Below, in pieces: positions 8,302 to 17,380 of a stretch of DNA of 64,000 bases (position 1 is the first letter of the stretch; the number at the start of each line of letters is the position of its first letter). Source of the DNA: Roseibium sp. MMSF_3544 (lineage in GTDB: Bacteria > Pseudomonadota > Alphaproteobacteria > Rhizobiales > Stappiaceae). The DNA is taken from NCBI RefSeq assembly GCF_030732845.1, contig NZ_JASHKA010000026.1:1-64000 (forward strand), written 5' to 3'. A program made the translations under genes and the position numbers. The notes under the pieces were generated by a model. The model was given only the letters and a program-made list of their open reading frames with translations, had not been told where the DNA came from and ran no database searches.

Positions 8302-11300
8302 ATGGCGACCCTGTTTTTCCGGCAACCCCGGCTGGTTGCACTCACGATTCTCGTCATTGTCGCCGCTGGACTGTCTGCACTGGTCGGTATCGGGCGCCAG
8401 GAAGACCCGACGATCACCAACCTTTTTGCAACGGTGACAACGGTTTATCCGGGTGCCGACCCGGCCAGGGTCGAAGCGCTGGTCACCGAAAAAATCGAGG
8501 ATGAACTTCGGGAGATCGAAGAGATCGATGTGATCGAATCAACGTCCGGTTCATCCATTTCGATTATCCAGATCGAGCTGCTCGACACTTTGAACGAAGA
8601 CGTCATCGAACAGGCGTGGTCCGAGATCCGAGACAAGATCGGTGATGCGACGAGGGAGTTTCCGCAAGGGGTTCAGGAGCCCGAATTCAGCACGGACGGA
8701 GCAGGTGCCTTTGCATCCATCAGCGCACTTGTCCCGCGGCACGATAACGTCTCCGAAGCCGTTCTGCTGCGCTATGCAGAAGCATTGTCGGACACTTTGC
8801 GCAATGTGCCCGGAACCAAGTCGGTGGAGATTTTCGGAGAGATCGAAGAGGAAATCCTGGTCCGGATCGATCCGGCGCTTTTGACATCGCTTTCGCTCAC
8901 AGTTGACCAGGTGTCTTCCGCAATCAGCAACGCGGATGCCAAGGTTCGGGCCGGGCGCCTGCGCAACCTCGACCGTGAGTTCCTGATCGAGGTCGAAGGA
9001 GAGATCGCAGCTCTCGACCGTATTCGGCAGGTGCCGGTTTCGGTCAGCGAAACCGGCATCGTCACCCGCGTCGGCGACGTCGCCGTGGTGACGAAAGGCA
9101 AGAGGGAACCGGCAGAGGAGATGGCGTTTTCCGCCGGACGGCCCGCCATTCTTGTCGCGGCCAAGATTGCCGACGGGCTCCAGGTCGATACCTGGATGGA
9201 ACGCGTGCGTGAGCGCATCGCCGGGTTCGAAAAAACAATGCCCTATTCGATCGAGCATGAACTTGTCTTTGACCAGAGTGTTTACACGATCGATCGTCTG
9301 TCCAATGTCGGCGTCAACATTGCGATCGGCATGGGTCTCGTTGTTGCCGTTCTGCTGGTGACCATGGGGTTCAGGTCTGCCTTTATCGTTGCAATGGTTC
9401 TGCCCGTGGTCACGCTCGCCTCCTTTGCGACCATGAGCATGATCGGCCTGCCGCTTCACCAGATGTCGTTGACCGGTCTGATCGTCGCCCTCGGGCTGCT
9501 GGTTGATGCCGGCATCGTCATGACGGATGAGATCGGACAGGCGCTTCGGAAAGGACTTGGCCGGAGCCAGGCGGTCGGCAAGGCGGTTCGTCGTCTTTTC
9601 GCACCCTTGCTTGCCTCGACCGTAACCACCGCACTGTCCTTCACCCCGATGGTGCTGCTGCCGGGTCCGGCGGGTGACTTCGTCGGGGCAATCGCGATTG
9701 CCGTGATCATCATGCTGCTATGGTCTTTCGTCGTCGCCGTTACCCTGACAGCTGCGATTGCAGGCTGGTTGCTGCCCGCCGGCAGCGAAGGTGGCCCCGT
9801 CAGAAAATCCATTGTTTCATCGCTTCTTGCCGGTCCTTTCCGCTTTTCGCTTCAAATGGCGATGCGCAATCCGGCAAGCTCGGTCGCCCTGGCACTTGTT
9901 CTGCCGGTCGTCGGTTTTCTGAGCATGCCGACCCTTACCGCGCAGTTTTTCCCTGGTGTCGACCGGAACCAGTTTCACATCGAGGTTGAACTAGCGGATG
10001 GAAGCGCAATTGCCGAGACCTCCAATACGGCCCTTGAGATTGACCGCGTTCTGGCCGTCACAAATGGGATCGAGCAGGTTTCCTGGGTCGTCGGCAGGAG
10101 TGCACCCGCATTTTACTACAATATCGTCGGCAATCGCGATCAGGCGCCCGCCTTCGCGCAGGCTCTCGTGAAGACGGCTTCTGAGGACGAAACCGTTCGC
10201 CTGGTTCCGGAGCTGCAACAGACCCTGTCACGGCAGTTCCCGAACGCCCGTATTCTCGTGCGTGACCTGGTGCAGGGACCGCCCGTCGACGCTCCGGTTG
10301 AGCTGCGCCTGGTCGGACCTTCGCTGGAGGTCCTGCGCGAACAGGGCGATGCCCTGCGCCGGCTTGCAGCCCGTGTGGAAGAAGTCACCGTGGTTCGCAC
10401 GACGTTGGATGGCGGGTCGCCGAAACTGAAGATGTCCGTCAATGAGGACAAGGCCCGCCTCCTGGGTCTCGGACTTGGTGACGTTGCCCGTCAGCTCGAA
10501 GCGACCCTTGAAGGGGCAACGGGCGGCAGCCTGATCGAAGGCACGGAAGAACTGCCGGTCAGAGTGCGTATTGGCGATGACAGCAGAGGCGATCTGGTGC
10601 GTATCGCAAGTTTGCCGATCCTGCCCGCCGGGGGTGCGCCGGGCGGGGCGGGCTATCAGGGTGTCCCGCTGTCTGCAATCGCGGATATCCGCGTCGAACC
10701 GGCAGAAGGCCAGATCAACCGGCGCAACGGGGAACGGACCAACACTGTCCAGGCCTTTGTCCAATACGGCGTTTTGCCGGAAGAAGCGCTCAAGAAACTG
10801 CAATCGGAAATGGTCGCCGCCGGATTTGAGATGCCCGAAGGCTATCGCATCGAAACAGGTGGCGACTCGGACGCCAGAGACGACACGTTGACAAACCTGA
10901 TTGGCTCGTTGGGCCTGATCGTTCCGCTTTCGATTGCCGCGATCGTGCTGACGTTCAATTCGTTCCGCCTGTCAATCGTCACGTTCCTGGTCGCGATACT
11001 GTCCGCCGGCTTGAGCATTTTCGCCTTGGCCGTGTTTCAGTATCCCTTCGGCATTAACGCAATCATCGGTGTGATCGGTTCCATTGGGGTATCGATAAAC
11101 GCCGCCATCATCATTCTGACCGGGATGCAACAAAACGAAGCCGCGGTAGACGGAGACCGGACTGCAATGGTTGACGTTGTCATGGGGTCGAGCCGTCATA
11201 TCGTTTCAACGACGCTGACCACCTTCGGAGGCTTTTTGCCGTTGATTGTCGGCGGTGGCGGTTTCTGGCCTCCCTTTGCCATGTCGATTGCCGGGGGCGT

Positions 11301-11478
11301 GTTGCTGTCGACGGTGATCTCGTTCTATTTCGCGCCGCCAATGTTCGCGCTTGTCTATGCACGCAGGCACAAACTCGCACAGTTGAGCGCGTCGGAGGCC
11401 GCAGCGCTGAAGACGCAGGCTGAAGCGAAGACGCCTCGGTCGAACGACAACTTCCAGCCTGCAATTGCAGCCGAATGA
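8302..11478 (+). CDS. RND-family efflux pump, inner-membrane subunit
   Basis: The protein has 1058 residues, the usual RND length, with one N-terminal helix, two large periplasmic loops and two six-helix bundles. The porter motif ATVTTVYPGADPARVEALVT is clear. In TM4 the canonical DD pair of HAE1 pumps reads V-D402-A403-G, and in TM10 the usual SAKNA lysine position reads S931-I-N933-A, so two of the classical proton-relay residues differ. It may belong to a side branch that moves lipids, organics or metals. It is the second gene of the TetR-controlled operon. Substrate unknown. Confidence 0.9.
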   Translation: MATLFFRQPRLVALTILVIVAAGLSALVGIGRQEDPTITNLFATVTTVYPGADPARVEALVTEKIEDELREIEEIDVIESTSGSSISIIQIELLDTLNEDVIEQAWSEIRDKIGDATREFPQGVQEPEFSTDGAGAFASISALVPRHDNVSEAVLLRYAEALSDTLRNVPGTKSVEIFGEIEEEILVRIDPALLTSLSLTVDQVSSAISNADAKVRAGRLRNLDREFLIEVEGEIAALDRIRQVPVSVSETGIVTRVGDVAVVTKGKREPAEEMAFSAGRPAILVAAKIADGLQVDTWMERVRERIAGFEKTMPYSIEHELVFDQSVYTIDRLSNVGVNIAIGMGLVVAVLLVTMGFRSAFIVAMVLPVVTLASFATMSMIGLPLHQMSLTGLIVALGLLVDAGIVMTDEIGQALRKGLGRSQAVGKAVRRLFAPLLASTVTTALSFTPMVLLPGPAGDFVGAIAIAVIIMLLWSFVVAVTLTAAIAGWLLPAGSEGGPVRKSIVSSLLAGPFRFSLQMAMRNPASSVALALVLPVVGFLSMPTLTAQFFPGVDRNQFHIEVELADGSAIAETSNTALEIDRVLAVTNGIEQVSWVVGRSAPAFYYNIVGNRDQAPAFAQALVKTASEDETVRLVPELQQTLSRQFPNARILVRDLVQGPPVDAPVELRLVGPSLEVLREQGDALRRLAARVEEVTVVRTTLDGGSPKLKMSVNEDKARLLGLGLGDVARQLEATLEGATGGSLIEGTEELPVRVRIGDDSRGDLVRIASLPILPAGGAPGGAGYQGVPLSAIADIRVEPAEGQINRRNGERTNTVQAFVQYGVLPEEALKKLQSEMVAAGFEMPEGYRIETGGDSDARDDTLTNLIGSLGLIVPLSIAAIVLTFNSFRLSIVTFLVAILSAGLSIFALAVFQYPFGINAIIGVIGSIGVSINAAIIILTGMQQNEAAVDGDRTAMVDVVMGSSRHIVSTTLTTFGGFLPLIVGGGGFWPPFAMSIAGGVLLSTVISFYFAPPMFALVYARRHKLAQLSASEAAALKTQAEAKTPRSNDNFQPAIAAE

Positions 11479-11481
11479 GGA

Positions 11482-12012
11482 CCAGGGGACGGACTCATAA
11501 ATGAAGTCAATTTGGTTTGGATCGTTTTGACCAGCGGCAAGGAGCGAAAGCGCAGGAAATGTGGTTCATTTTCAAGCCTTTCGCGACGAAGCAGATGGTT
11601 AGAGCCCTTTTGAAGACTACAGAGCCGCTTGACCCGGTTTTCGGGTCTGGCGGCTAGGCGCGATCTGCGCGGCGGTCTGATGACCGCAAGCAGGGCGCAA
11701 CGACGTCCGGCGGGTCTGAAAACCGGGCCTTCGGTGGGCCAATTCAGCCCATCTCCAGCGTTGCGGAGCTTGCCCGATGCGCCACATCGCACTGCGCTCC
11801 GCGCCTTGGTATGAGCTGAATTGGCTCCATCAAGTGGCTCCGTAGTCTTCAAAAGGGCTCTTAAACGGCCAAATCCGAAGGACGGCAAAATGGCTTCACC
11901 TCGCAGCGTCAACGCGCTTGACCGGGCATAAAGCCCGCTCTTCACACGCTTCCTTGCGTGATTTCGCCATTTATGCCGCCAAATCGGCTTCATTTATGGG
12001 TCCGTACCCTAG
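11482..12012. mobile_element. MITE-like non-autonomous element with terminal and nested inverted repeats
   Basis: This 531-bp non-coding element has terminal inverted repeats of about 33 bp at 11482-11514 and 11980-12012 (shared core ATAAATGAAG...ATTTGG and ACGGAC). Inside are paired arms at 11601-11632/11830-11861 (30 of 32 complementary), 11738-11748/11815-11825 (11 bp) and about 11632-11652/11707-11727 (a 10-bp core plus flanking matches). The last 93 bp recur at the left window edge. No transposase is present and no target duplication is obvious. It fills the gap between the RND gene and the methyltransferase gene. A transcript of it would fold into a long multi-armed hairpin. Confidence 0.75.
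11920..12012. repeat. 93-bp segment repeated at the left end of the window
   Basis: This is the right end of the element above and matches positions 1-93 with two differences. It ends 16 bp from the stop codon of the neighbouring methyltransferase gene. Confidence 0.85.
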
Positions 12013-12027
12013 GGGTGCGGACCCGGG

Positions 12028-12981
12028 CTACCGGCTGCTCCAACGGGAAAACAGCGACGTCGACAAGGCGCGCTCGCCGTTTTCCTCGCGGATCACCAGT
12101 TCGCCCGACTCCAGAAGTCCGCCCTGCTTGGCGAGCGTCTCAGCCATGAGCTCGTGGATAGACACGAAGCTGGAGCGGATCGCATAGGCCGTCAGGATCA
12201 TGAAAAGGGACTCTTTGGTCAGCAGCTGCCGGAGATCATCGAGCATTCCCGGCAGACTTGTGTAGAGGTCCCAGACCTCACCTTTGGGTCCGCGTCCGTA
12301 TTTCGGTGGGTCGAGAATGATACCGTCATATGTGTTGCCGCGCCGGACTTCCCGGGCGACGAATTTTGAGGCGTCTTCGCAAATCCAGCGGATAGGCAGG
12401 TCTTCCAGGTCTGACAGGGCCTGGTTTTCGCGGGCGTAGCCGATCGCCTTCTTGGACGCGTCGACATGGGTTACCTGGGCGCCCTCCGTTGCTGGAAGCA
12501 GGGATGCCAGTCCGGTATATCCAAACAGATTGAGGATTTTCAGCGGCTTGTCGGGCGCACGTTCCTTTTCGGCCCGGACTTTGCCGTTGACCCACTCCCA
12601 ATGTGCAGCCTGTTCCGGAAAAACGCCCACGTGGCGAAACGACATGAACCGGCCATTGTAGCGCACCGGGCCATAGGACATCGGCCATGTTTCCGGGACA
12701 TTGCCGGCAAATTTCCAGCGTCCTGGCCCTTCTTCTTCCGTATCACCGGAAAAGACGGCGTCTGCACGGTTCCAGACGCCTTCCTTGAGGTTTCGCACAC
12801 CCATCGCTTGCGGTTCCGGCCGCACGATCGTGAAGCGTCCGTAGCGTTCAAGCTTCTCGCCGCGGCCCATGTCCAAAAGACGGTAGTCCTTCCAGCCCTT
12901 CGTCTCCAGAATCACGGGCCAGGATTGACTTGGCGGTTGTCCGAAAGGGGCAAAACTGGGCGCGTTCGACGTGTCCGCCAC
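12028..12981 (-). CDS. RlmI/RlmK-like class I rRNA methyltransferase
   Basis: The protein has 317 residues. Motif I is ILNLFGYTGLASLLPA (about residues 148-163), followed by the acidic THVDASKKAIGYAREN, and the catalytic-type motif IV is IILDPPKYGRGPKGE. This arrangement matches the methyltransferase domain of RlmI/RlmL-type 23S rRNA m5C/m2G enzymes without a PUA domain. The exact target is uncertain. The start is a GTG at 12981 behind GAGAGCC. It lies directly beside the MITE-like element, so its 3' end has only 15 bp of native spacer. Confidence 0.85.
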   Translation of the reverse strand: MADTSNAPSFAPFGQPPSQSWPVILETKGWKDYRLLDMGRGEKLERYGRFTIVRPEPQAMGVRNLKEGVWNRADAVFSGDTEEEGPGRWKFAGNVPETWPMSYGPVRYNGRFMSFRHVGVFPEQAAHWEWVNGKVRAEKERAPDKPLKILNLFGYTGLASLLPATEGAQVTHVDASKKAIGYARENQALSDLEDLPIRWICEDASKFVAREVRRGNTYDGIILDPPKYGRGPKGEVWDLYTSLPGMLDDLRQLLTKESLFMILTAYAIRSSFVSIHELMAETLAKQGGLLESGELVIREENGERALSTSLFSRWSSR

Positions 12982-13072
12982 GATAGGCTCTCGATCTTGG
13001 GTGGTTCGGTTGTTGCTCCGCCTTAGTCCGCCCGCACGCGCAGGTCAACGGTTTCGGCACCGGCAGAATGGA

Positions 13073-13102
13073 AAAGGGCGGGAGTGCATGCCACTCCCGC
13101 CC
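13073..13102 (-). terminator. Rho-independent terminator of the chemoreceptor gene
   Basis: GGGCGGGAGTG and CACTCCCGCCC form a perfect 11-bp stem with a 5-nt loop, followed by TTTT when read on the minus strand. It starts 24 bp after the chemoreceptor stop. Confidence 0.8.
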
Positions 13103-13125
13103 TCTTGGCCACTTTGTCAACTAAC

Positions 13126-15561
13126 TCAGGCTGCGGCGACTTCCGACAAGAAGTGCTCGACTTCCCGTTTCAAGTGGTCGGTCTTTTCCGTGAGTTCACC
13201 GGAAGCCGAAAGAACCATGTCTGCGGAAGACGAGGTCTGGTCGACGGCCTGGGACAGCTGGCTCATGGAGGAGGAGACCGCTCCGGTGCCTTCTGCCGCA
13301 CGCTGGACGTTCTGCGAAATCTCTGCCGTCGCCGCGCCCTGCTGCTCAACCGCTGATGCAATCGCGGTCGTGTAGCTGTTGACCTCGTTCATCGTCTCGG
13401 TGATCTCACCGATAGCAACGACCGACTCCTTGGTGGCATTCTGGATTTCAGTGATCTGGGAGCTGATTTCCTCAGTGGCTCTTGAGGTTTGTGTCGCCAG
13501 CTCCTTGACCTCGGCTGCAACAACCGCGAAGCCTTTGCCAGCCTCGCCGGCACGGGCCGCTTCGATGGTCGCGTTGAGCGCCAGAAGATTGGTCTGTTCG
13601 GCAATTGCCTGGATCAGCGTTACGACCTCACCGATTTTCGTCGCGGCCTCTGCAAGACCCTCGACCTTTTCGTTGGTCACGCGTGTTCCCGTTGTCGCCC
13701 GGTCCACGATCTCGGTGGTTTGAGCGACCTGCCGCGAAATCTCGCCAATCGAGGCGGCCAATTCCTCGGCAGCGCTTGCGACGGTCTGAACGTTGTTTGT
13801 TGTTTCGTTCGATGAGGATTGTGTCTCGCTGGCATATCCGGCGCTGTCGCGGGCGATCTCGGTCAGTGCCCGAGCCGTGTTGTCGAGTCCATCGGCTGTC
13901 GTGCCGACGGAACCGAGCGCGTCCTCGGCGGTCGCGCGGAAGCCGTTGATCAGGTCGTCGACCCGTTGCTGGCGTTCTTGTCGCGCAGCTTCTTCCTGTG
14001 TCGATTGCGCCTGAAGATTGGTGCGTTCGATCGCGTTGTCGCGGAAAACCTGAACCGTGCGGCTCATGTGGCCGATCTCGTCGCCGCGATCGAGGCCCGG
14101 AATATCCACTTCATTGTCCCCGTCCGCGAGACGGCGCATGACGTTGGTGATCGTCTGGATCGGACGTGTGATCGCCATGTTCAGCACGAACGCAAGACCG
14201 ACACCGCCCAGGATTGCGAGCAGGATTGTCATGATGATCTGCATTTCCGCCGCGCTCGCGGCAGAGTTCGCAGCCTGTGACTGAGCGTTCGAGATTGCTG
14301 CAATGTCGCCGCTGACCGTTCTGGTCAGATCATCCAGTTGTTGAAGTTTGAGTGTCAGTTCATCCTTTGCGAGCAGCATATCCTTGAAGGACCTGTCGAG
14401 CATCGCAATGGAGACCGGGATCGACTCGATTGCTTCAGCCGCCGTCGGAAGAACCTTTGCGTATTTCACAAGGTCTTCTTCCAGCTTCGCGAGCGCCGCG
14501 ATCTGTTCTTTGACGGGAACCGTATCTTCTGCCCCGAAAGAGCCAAACAGATAGAGCAGTTCCGCCCGTGTCGACTCAGCTTTCTGGCTCAACGATTTCG
14601 CCTTGTCGGAAATTGCACGGATTGTCGCGAGCCGGGTCGAAGCCGACAGCGCGTCGGATTTTGCCTGGTCGACGACAGGGGCAACCTGCTTCAGCACTTC
14701 GACCGTCTGGCTGTTCATGCCGGCAATGCCTTCGCCGACCGCAAGCCGGGCTTCGTAGGCTTCGGAGAAACCGAGATCCTTGGTTAGGTTTTCGACTGCG
14801 TCGAGGAGGTTGTTCGCTTGTACGTCAAGCTGAGTAAGCGTCTTGGACGGCATACCCTTGATCTGTTTGTAGCGGATCTGTTTGGCGGAAGAGACAACGC
14901 CACGGGCGATGTGAATTGAGTTCTCCAATGCCTCGCCCTGGAGATTGCCGCTGCCTTCCAGATACATGAGCTGGATCTGGATGACGTTGTCCTTGAGTTC
15001 GAAAACACCGCGTTGGATCTGCAGAGCGTTATCGAGCCGGCTGTCAGCCGAAAAGGCCTCGGCACTGACGCGTTTTTCTTCGGTGACCACCGCATCGGTG
15101 ATGTTGAACGCAAGCTTTCCGAGATCAGACGTGCTGTCCTGCAGTGTCGCGAGACGTTCTGCTTGCTGGTCCTTCTGAGCAACCACCTGTTCGAACGTTG
15201 CCGCAAATTTGGCGACTGCGTCCTTTGCCCCCTGCACCTGCGTTTCTGCGCTCGGATCGCCGGTGACCTCGTGCTCGAGCTCCTCCAGGGCCGCGTCGAT
15301 TTTTGCGATCTCCTGATGAACCGCCGTGCTCAGCTCGGCCGTTGGGTTCTTCAGATAATCTTCGCGCTTCAGAGACGTGGCCTGGACCTGGCCCGCGACC
15401 TGCGCTGCATGATCAGCGACAACGAAGCTTGAGGAAAGGTTCTGGATCGCAAAGAAGCCGACGGCGCCCACGGCTGCAGTCAACAGCAGCACTGCAAAAA
15501 ATCCGCCACCGACCTTGAAGCCGAACTTCAGGTCGATCAAGGTTTTCAGAATTCGTTTCAT
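13126..15561 (-). CDS. Methyl-accepting chemotaxis protein with large helical sensor domain
   Basis: The protein has 811 residues. A first membrane helix at about 18-38 is followed by a long periplasmic helical region (about 40-430) resembling a helical bimodular (HBM) sensor. A second helix (MTILLAILGGVGLAFVLNMA), HAMP (TRPIQTITNVMRRLADGDNE) and a cytoplasmic signalling hairpin with the highly conserved AEQTNLLALNATIEAARAGE tip then follow. The C-terminus VEHFLSEVAAA has no CheR/CheB docking pentapeptide. The ATG at 15561 sits behind GGGGAT; a TTG ten codons upstream is unlikely. The ligand is unknown; HBM domains often bind organic acids. No che genes are nearby. Confidence 0.92.
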   Translation of the reverse strand: MKRILKTLIDLKFGFKVGGGFFAVLLLTAAVGAVGFFAIQNLSSSFVVADHAAQVAGQVQATSLKREDYLKNPTAELSTAVHQEIAKIDAALEELEHEVTGDPSAETQVQGAKDAVAKFAATFEQVVAQKDQQAERLATLQDSTSDLGKLAFNITDAVVTEEKRVSAEAFSADSRLDNALQIQRGVFELKDNVIQIQLMYLEGSGNLQGEALENSIHIARGVVSSAKQIRYKQIKGMPSKTLTQLDVQANNLLDAVENLTKDLGFSEAYEARLAVGEGIAGMNSQTVEVLKQVAPVVDQAKSDALSASTRLATIRAISDKAKSLSQKAESTRAELLYLFGSFGAEDTVPVKEQIAALAKLEEDLVKYAKVLPTAAEAIESIPVSIAMLDRSFKDMLLAKDELTLKLQQLDDLTRTVSGDIAAISNAQSQAANSAASAAEMQIIMTILLAILGGVGLAFVLNMAITRPIQTITNVMRRLADGDNEVDIPGLDRGDEIGHMSRTVQVFRDNAIERTNLQAQSTQEEAARQERQQRVDDLINGFRATAEDALGSVGTTADGLDNTARALTEIARDSAGYASETQSSSNETTNNVQTVASAAEELAASIGEISRQVAQTTEIVDRATTGTRVTNEKVEGLAEAATKIGEVVTLIQAIAEQTNLLALNATIEAARAGEAGKGFAVVAAEVKELATQTSRATEEISSQITEIQNATKESVVAIGEITETMNEVNSYTTAIASAVEQQGAATAEISQNVQRAAEGTGAVSSSMSQLSQAVDQTSSSADMVLSASGELTEKTDHLKREVEHFLSEVAAA

Positions 15562-15751
15562 AAGATCCCCGCATAGCTGCAACAACAGCAATTCCCTGAG
15601 CGCAGTATTGGCGGGAGCGATGAATTTTAGGTAAATTGTTGTCGTATTTCGACAAGTTGAATATGTCCGGATATTGTCAATTATCCGGACAAATTACTGA
15701 TGGTCTCGATTTAAGTCTTGTTCTTCACAACTGACAATTGAGGTTGCCGGA

Positions 15752-16510
15752 TCAAACGTGTTGTCCGCCGTTGATGTGAATCTCTGATCCCGTCACGTAA
15801 GACGACTTCTCAGAACACAGATAGTAGATTGTGTCTGCGACTTCGTTGGGAAGACCGAGGCGCCGCAACGGAATGTTGTCAATCATCTTTTCGGTTCCCG
15901 GCGACAGAATTGAGGTGTCGATTTCACCGGGCGCGATGGCATTTACTCTTATTCCATGCGGTCCGAAGTCCGCCGCCATCTCGCGCGTGAGCGCTGCCAG
16001 CGCTGCCTTGGACGTTGCATAAGCGGTTCCTGCGAACGGGTGCACGCGCATTCCTGCGATGGAAGTCACGTTCACGACGGAGCCTTTTGCAATGTTGAGC
16101 TCCTCAAAGAGGCCTCGTCCCAGCAAGATCGGGGCAAAGAAATTGACCTGAAACACGGTTCGCCATTCGTGCATGGCCGTGGTCAGGGAATTCAGGCGTT
16201 CACCTTCGGCGCCCTTGGGACTGATGCCGGCATTGTTGACCAGTGCGTTCAGGCGTGAGCCGTTGGCTTCAAGCCGCTTGCGAATTTCCTGGACAGCGAA
16301 GCCGAGGTTTTCAGGGTCTGACAGATCGACCTGTATGTGATCCTCCGGACCCATGGGCCAGGGGCATTTGTCCGAAAACGCCTGGCGGGAACAGGTGATC
16401 ACGCGCCAGTTTTCGGCTGAAAAACGCTTGACGGTCGCATGTCCAATGCCGCGGCTTGCGCCGGTCAGCACGAGTGTCGGACGGGTATCGGAGGCGTCCA
16501 TGCCGCTCAT
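15752..16510 (-). CDS. Short-chain dehydrogenase/reductase
   Basis: This 252-residue classical SDR has the cofactor motif TGASRGIGHATVKRF near the N-terminus, NNAGIS, an active-site Ser in VVNVTSIAGM and the YATSKAALAAL Tyr-Lys pair. The C-terminus (VTGSEIHINGGQHV) is that of FabG-like reductases. NRVITCSRQAF-type residues after strand 2 suggest NADP(H) use. The substrate cannot be told from sequence, and it stands alone between the chemoreceptor and bfd. Confidence 0.88.
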   Translation of the reverse strand: MSGMDASDTRPTLVLTGASRGIGHATVKRFSAENWRVITCSRQAFSDKCPWPMGPEDHIQVDLSDPENLGFAVQEIRKRLEANGSRLNALVNNAGISPKGAEGERLNSLTTAMHEWRTVFQVNFFAPILLGRGLFEELNIAKGSVVNVTSIAGMRVHPFAGTAYATSKAALAALTREMAADFGPHGIRVNAIAPGEIDTSILSPGTEKMIDNIPLRRLGLPNEVADTIYYLCSEKSSYVTGSEIHINGGQHV

Positions 16511-16633
16511 TTCAGGTCCTTGCCGGTTCGCGAGATTCAGAAAAAGTTGACTCTTATAGTGGGGTTTCGTTATTGCGCATTAAACCCCTAGTGCCAATAT
16601 GTCCGGGAAATCGGATCCTGTGCGAACCCTACA

Positions 16634-16876
16634 ATGATCATCTGCTCCTGTAATGTTCTTTCTGAAAAGCAGCTTCGCGAAGCCGCTGAAGAAATGCGTG
16701 CAGATCCCAACGGCAAGGTGCCGACGCCGGGGGCCGTGTTCCGCCACCTGGGGTGCCGGCCGAGATGCGGGAGTTGTTTTCCGTCCGTTATTGACATCAT
16801 TCACGAAAAGGGGTCTGAAGAGGCGAGGGAAAGTCAGGCTGCGCCCGCGCCACTCAAGCGGGCAGCGGGGCAATAG
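16634..16876 (+). CDS. bfd: Bacterioferritin-associated ferredoxin (Bfd-like)
   Basis: This 80-residue protein belongs to the BFD-like [2Fe-2S] family, with MIICSCNVLSE at the start and CRPRCGSC in the middle. The probable cluster ligands are C4, C6, C45 and C48; C41 is an extra cysteine. Bfd reduces ferric iron stored in bacterioferritin so that it can be released. The bacterioferritin gene follows 15 bp later, so they are probably co-transcribed. The C-terminal 25 residues are a charged tail without clear homology. Confidence 0.9.
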   Translation: MIICSCNVLSEKQLREAAEEMRADPNGKVPTPGAVFRHLGCRPRCGSCFPSVIDIIHEKGSEEARESQAAPAPLKRAAGQ

Positions 16877-16891
16877 TTTGGAGAGGGTCTT

Positions 16892-17377
16892 ATGAAGGGC
16901 GAAGCGCAAGTCATCGATTATCTGAACAAGGCTCTGCGGCACGAGCTCACGGCAGTGAACCAGTACTGGGTGCATGCGCGGCTGCTTACAGATTGGGGTT
17001 TCGGCAAGCTTGCGGACAAGGAACTGGAAGAAGCCGACGAAGAGCGTCAGCATGCCCAGGAGCTGATGGACCGGATCATTTTTCTGGAAGGCCTTCCCAA
17101 CTTGCAGACCCTTGATCCGCTTCGGATCGGCCAGAATGTCAAGGAATGCCTGGAAGGGGACCTCGCTGCAGAATACGTCGCCCGCGCACTCTACCACGAA
17201 GCGCGCGAGATCTGCCGCGATCTCGGTGACTATGTCTCCATGGCGCTTTTCGAAAAGCTGCTGAGCGACGAAGAAAGCCATATCGATTTCCTGGAAACCC
17301 AGCTCGGTCTGATCGAGCAGATCGGCATCGACAACTATTCGCTGCTGCAGGCCGAATCGGCCGACCAGGCTGAATAG
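16892..17377 (+). CDS. bfr: Bacterioferritin lacking the Met52 heme ligand
   Basis: This 161-residue protein has full-length bacterioferritin architecture, including FLEGLPNLQ and DEESHIDFLETQL. The ferroxidase centre is complete: E18, E51, H54, E94, E127 and H130. Residue 52, the methionine that ligates heme at the subunit interface in bacterioferritins, is arginine here (EEADEERQHAQE; codon CGT at 17045-17047). It should store iron as a 24-mer but may not bind heme b normally. The start follows GAGAGGGTCTT. Its end is 3 bp from the convergent ABC ATPase gene. Confidence 0.92.
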   Translation: MKGEAQVIDYLNKALRHELTAVNQYWVHARLLTDWGFGKLADKELEEADEERQHAQELMDRIIFLEGLPNLQTLDPLRIGQNVKECLEGDLAAEYVARALYHEAREICRDLGDYVSMALFEKLLSDEESHIDFLETQLGLIEQIGIDNYSLLQAESADQAE

Positions 17378-17380
17378 GTT

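Noticed and set aside
11355..11993. A 212-codon minus-strand reading frame across the MITE-like element
   Set aside because: It runs through inverted repeats and into the RND gene on the opposite strand, has basic, low-complexity composition, and no family resemblance.
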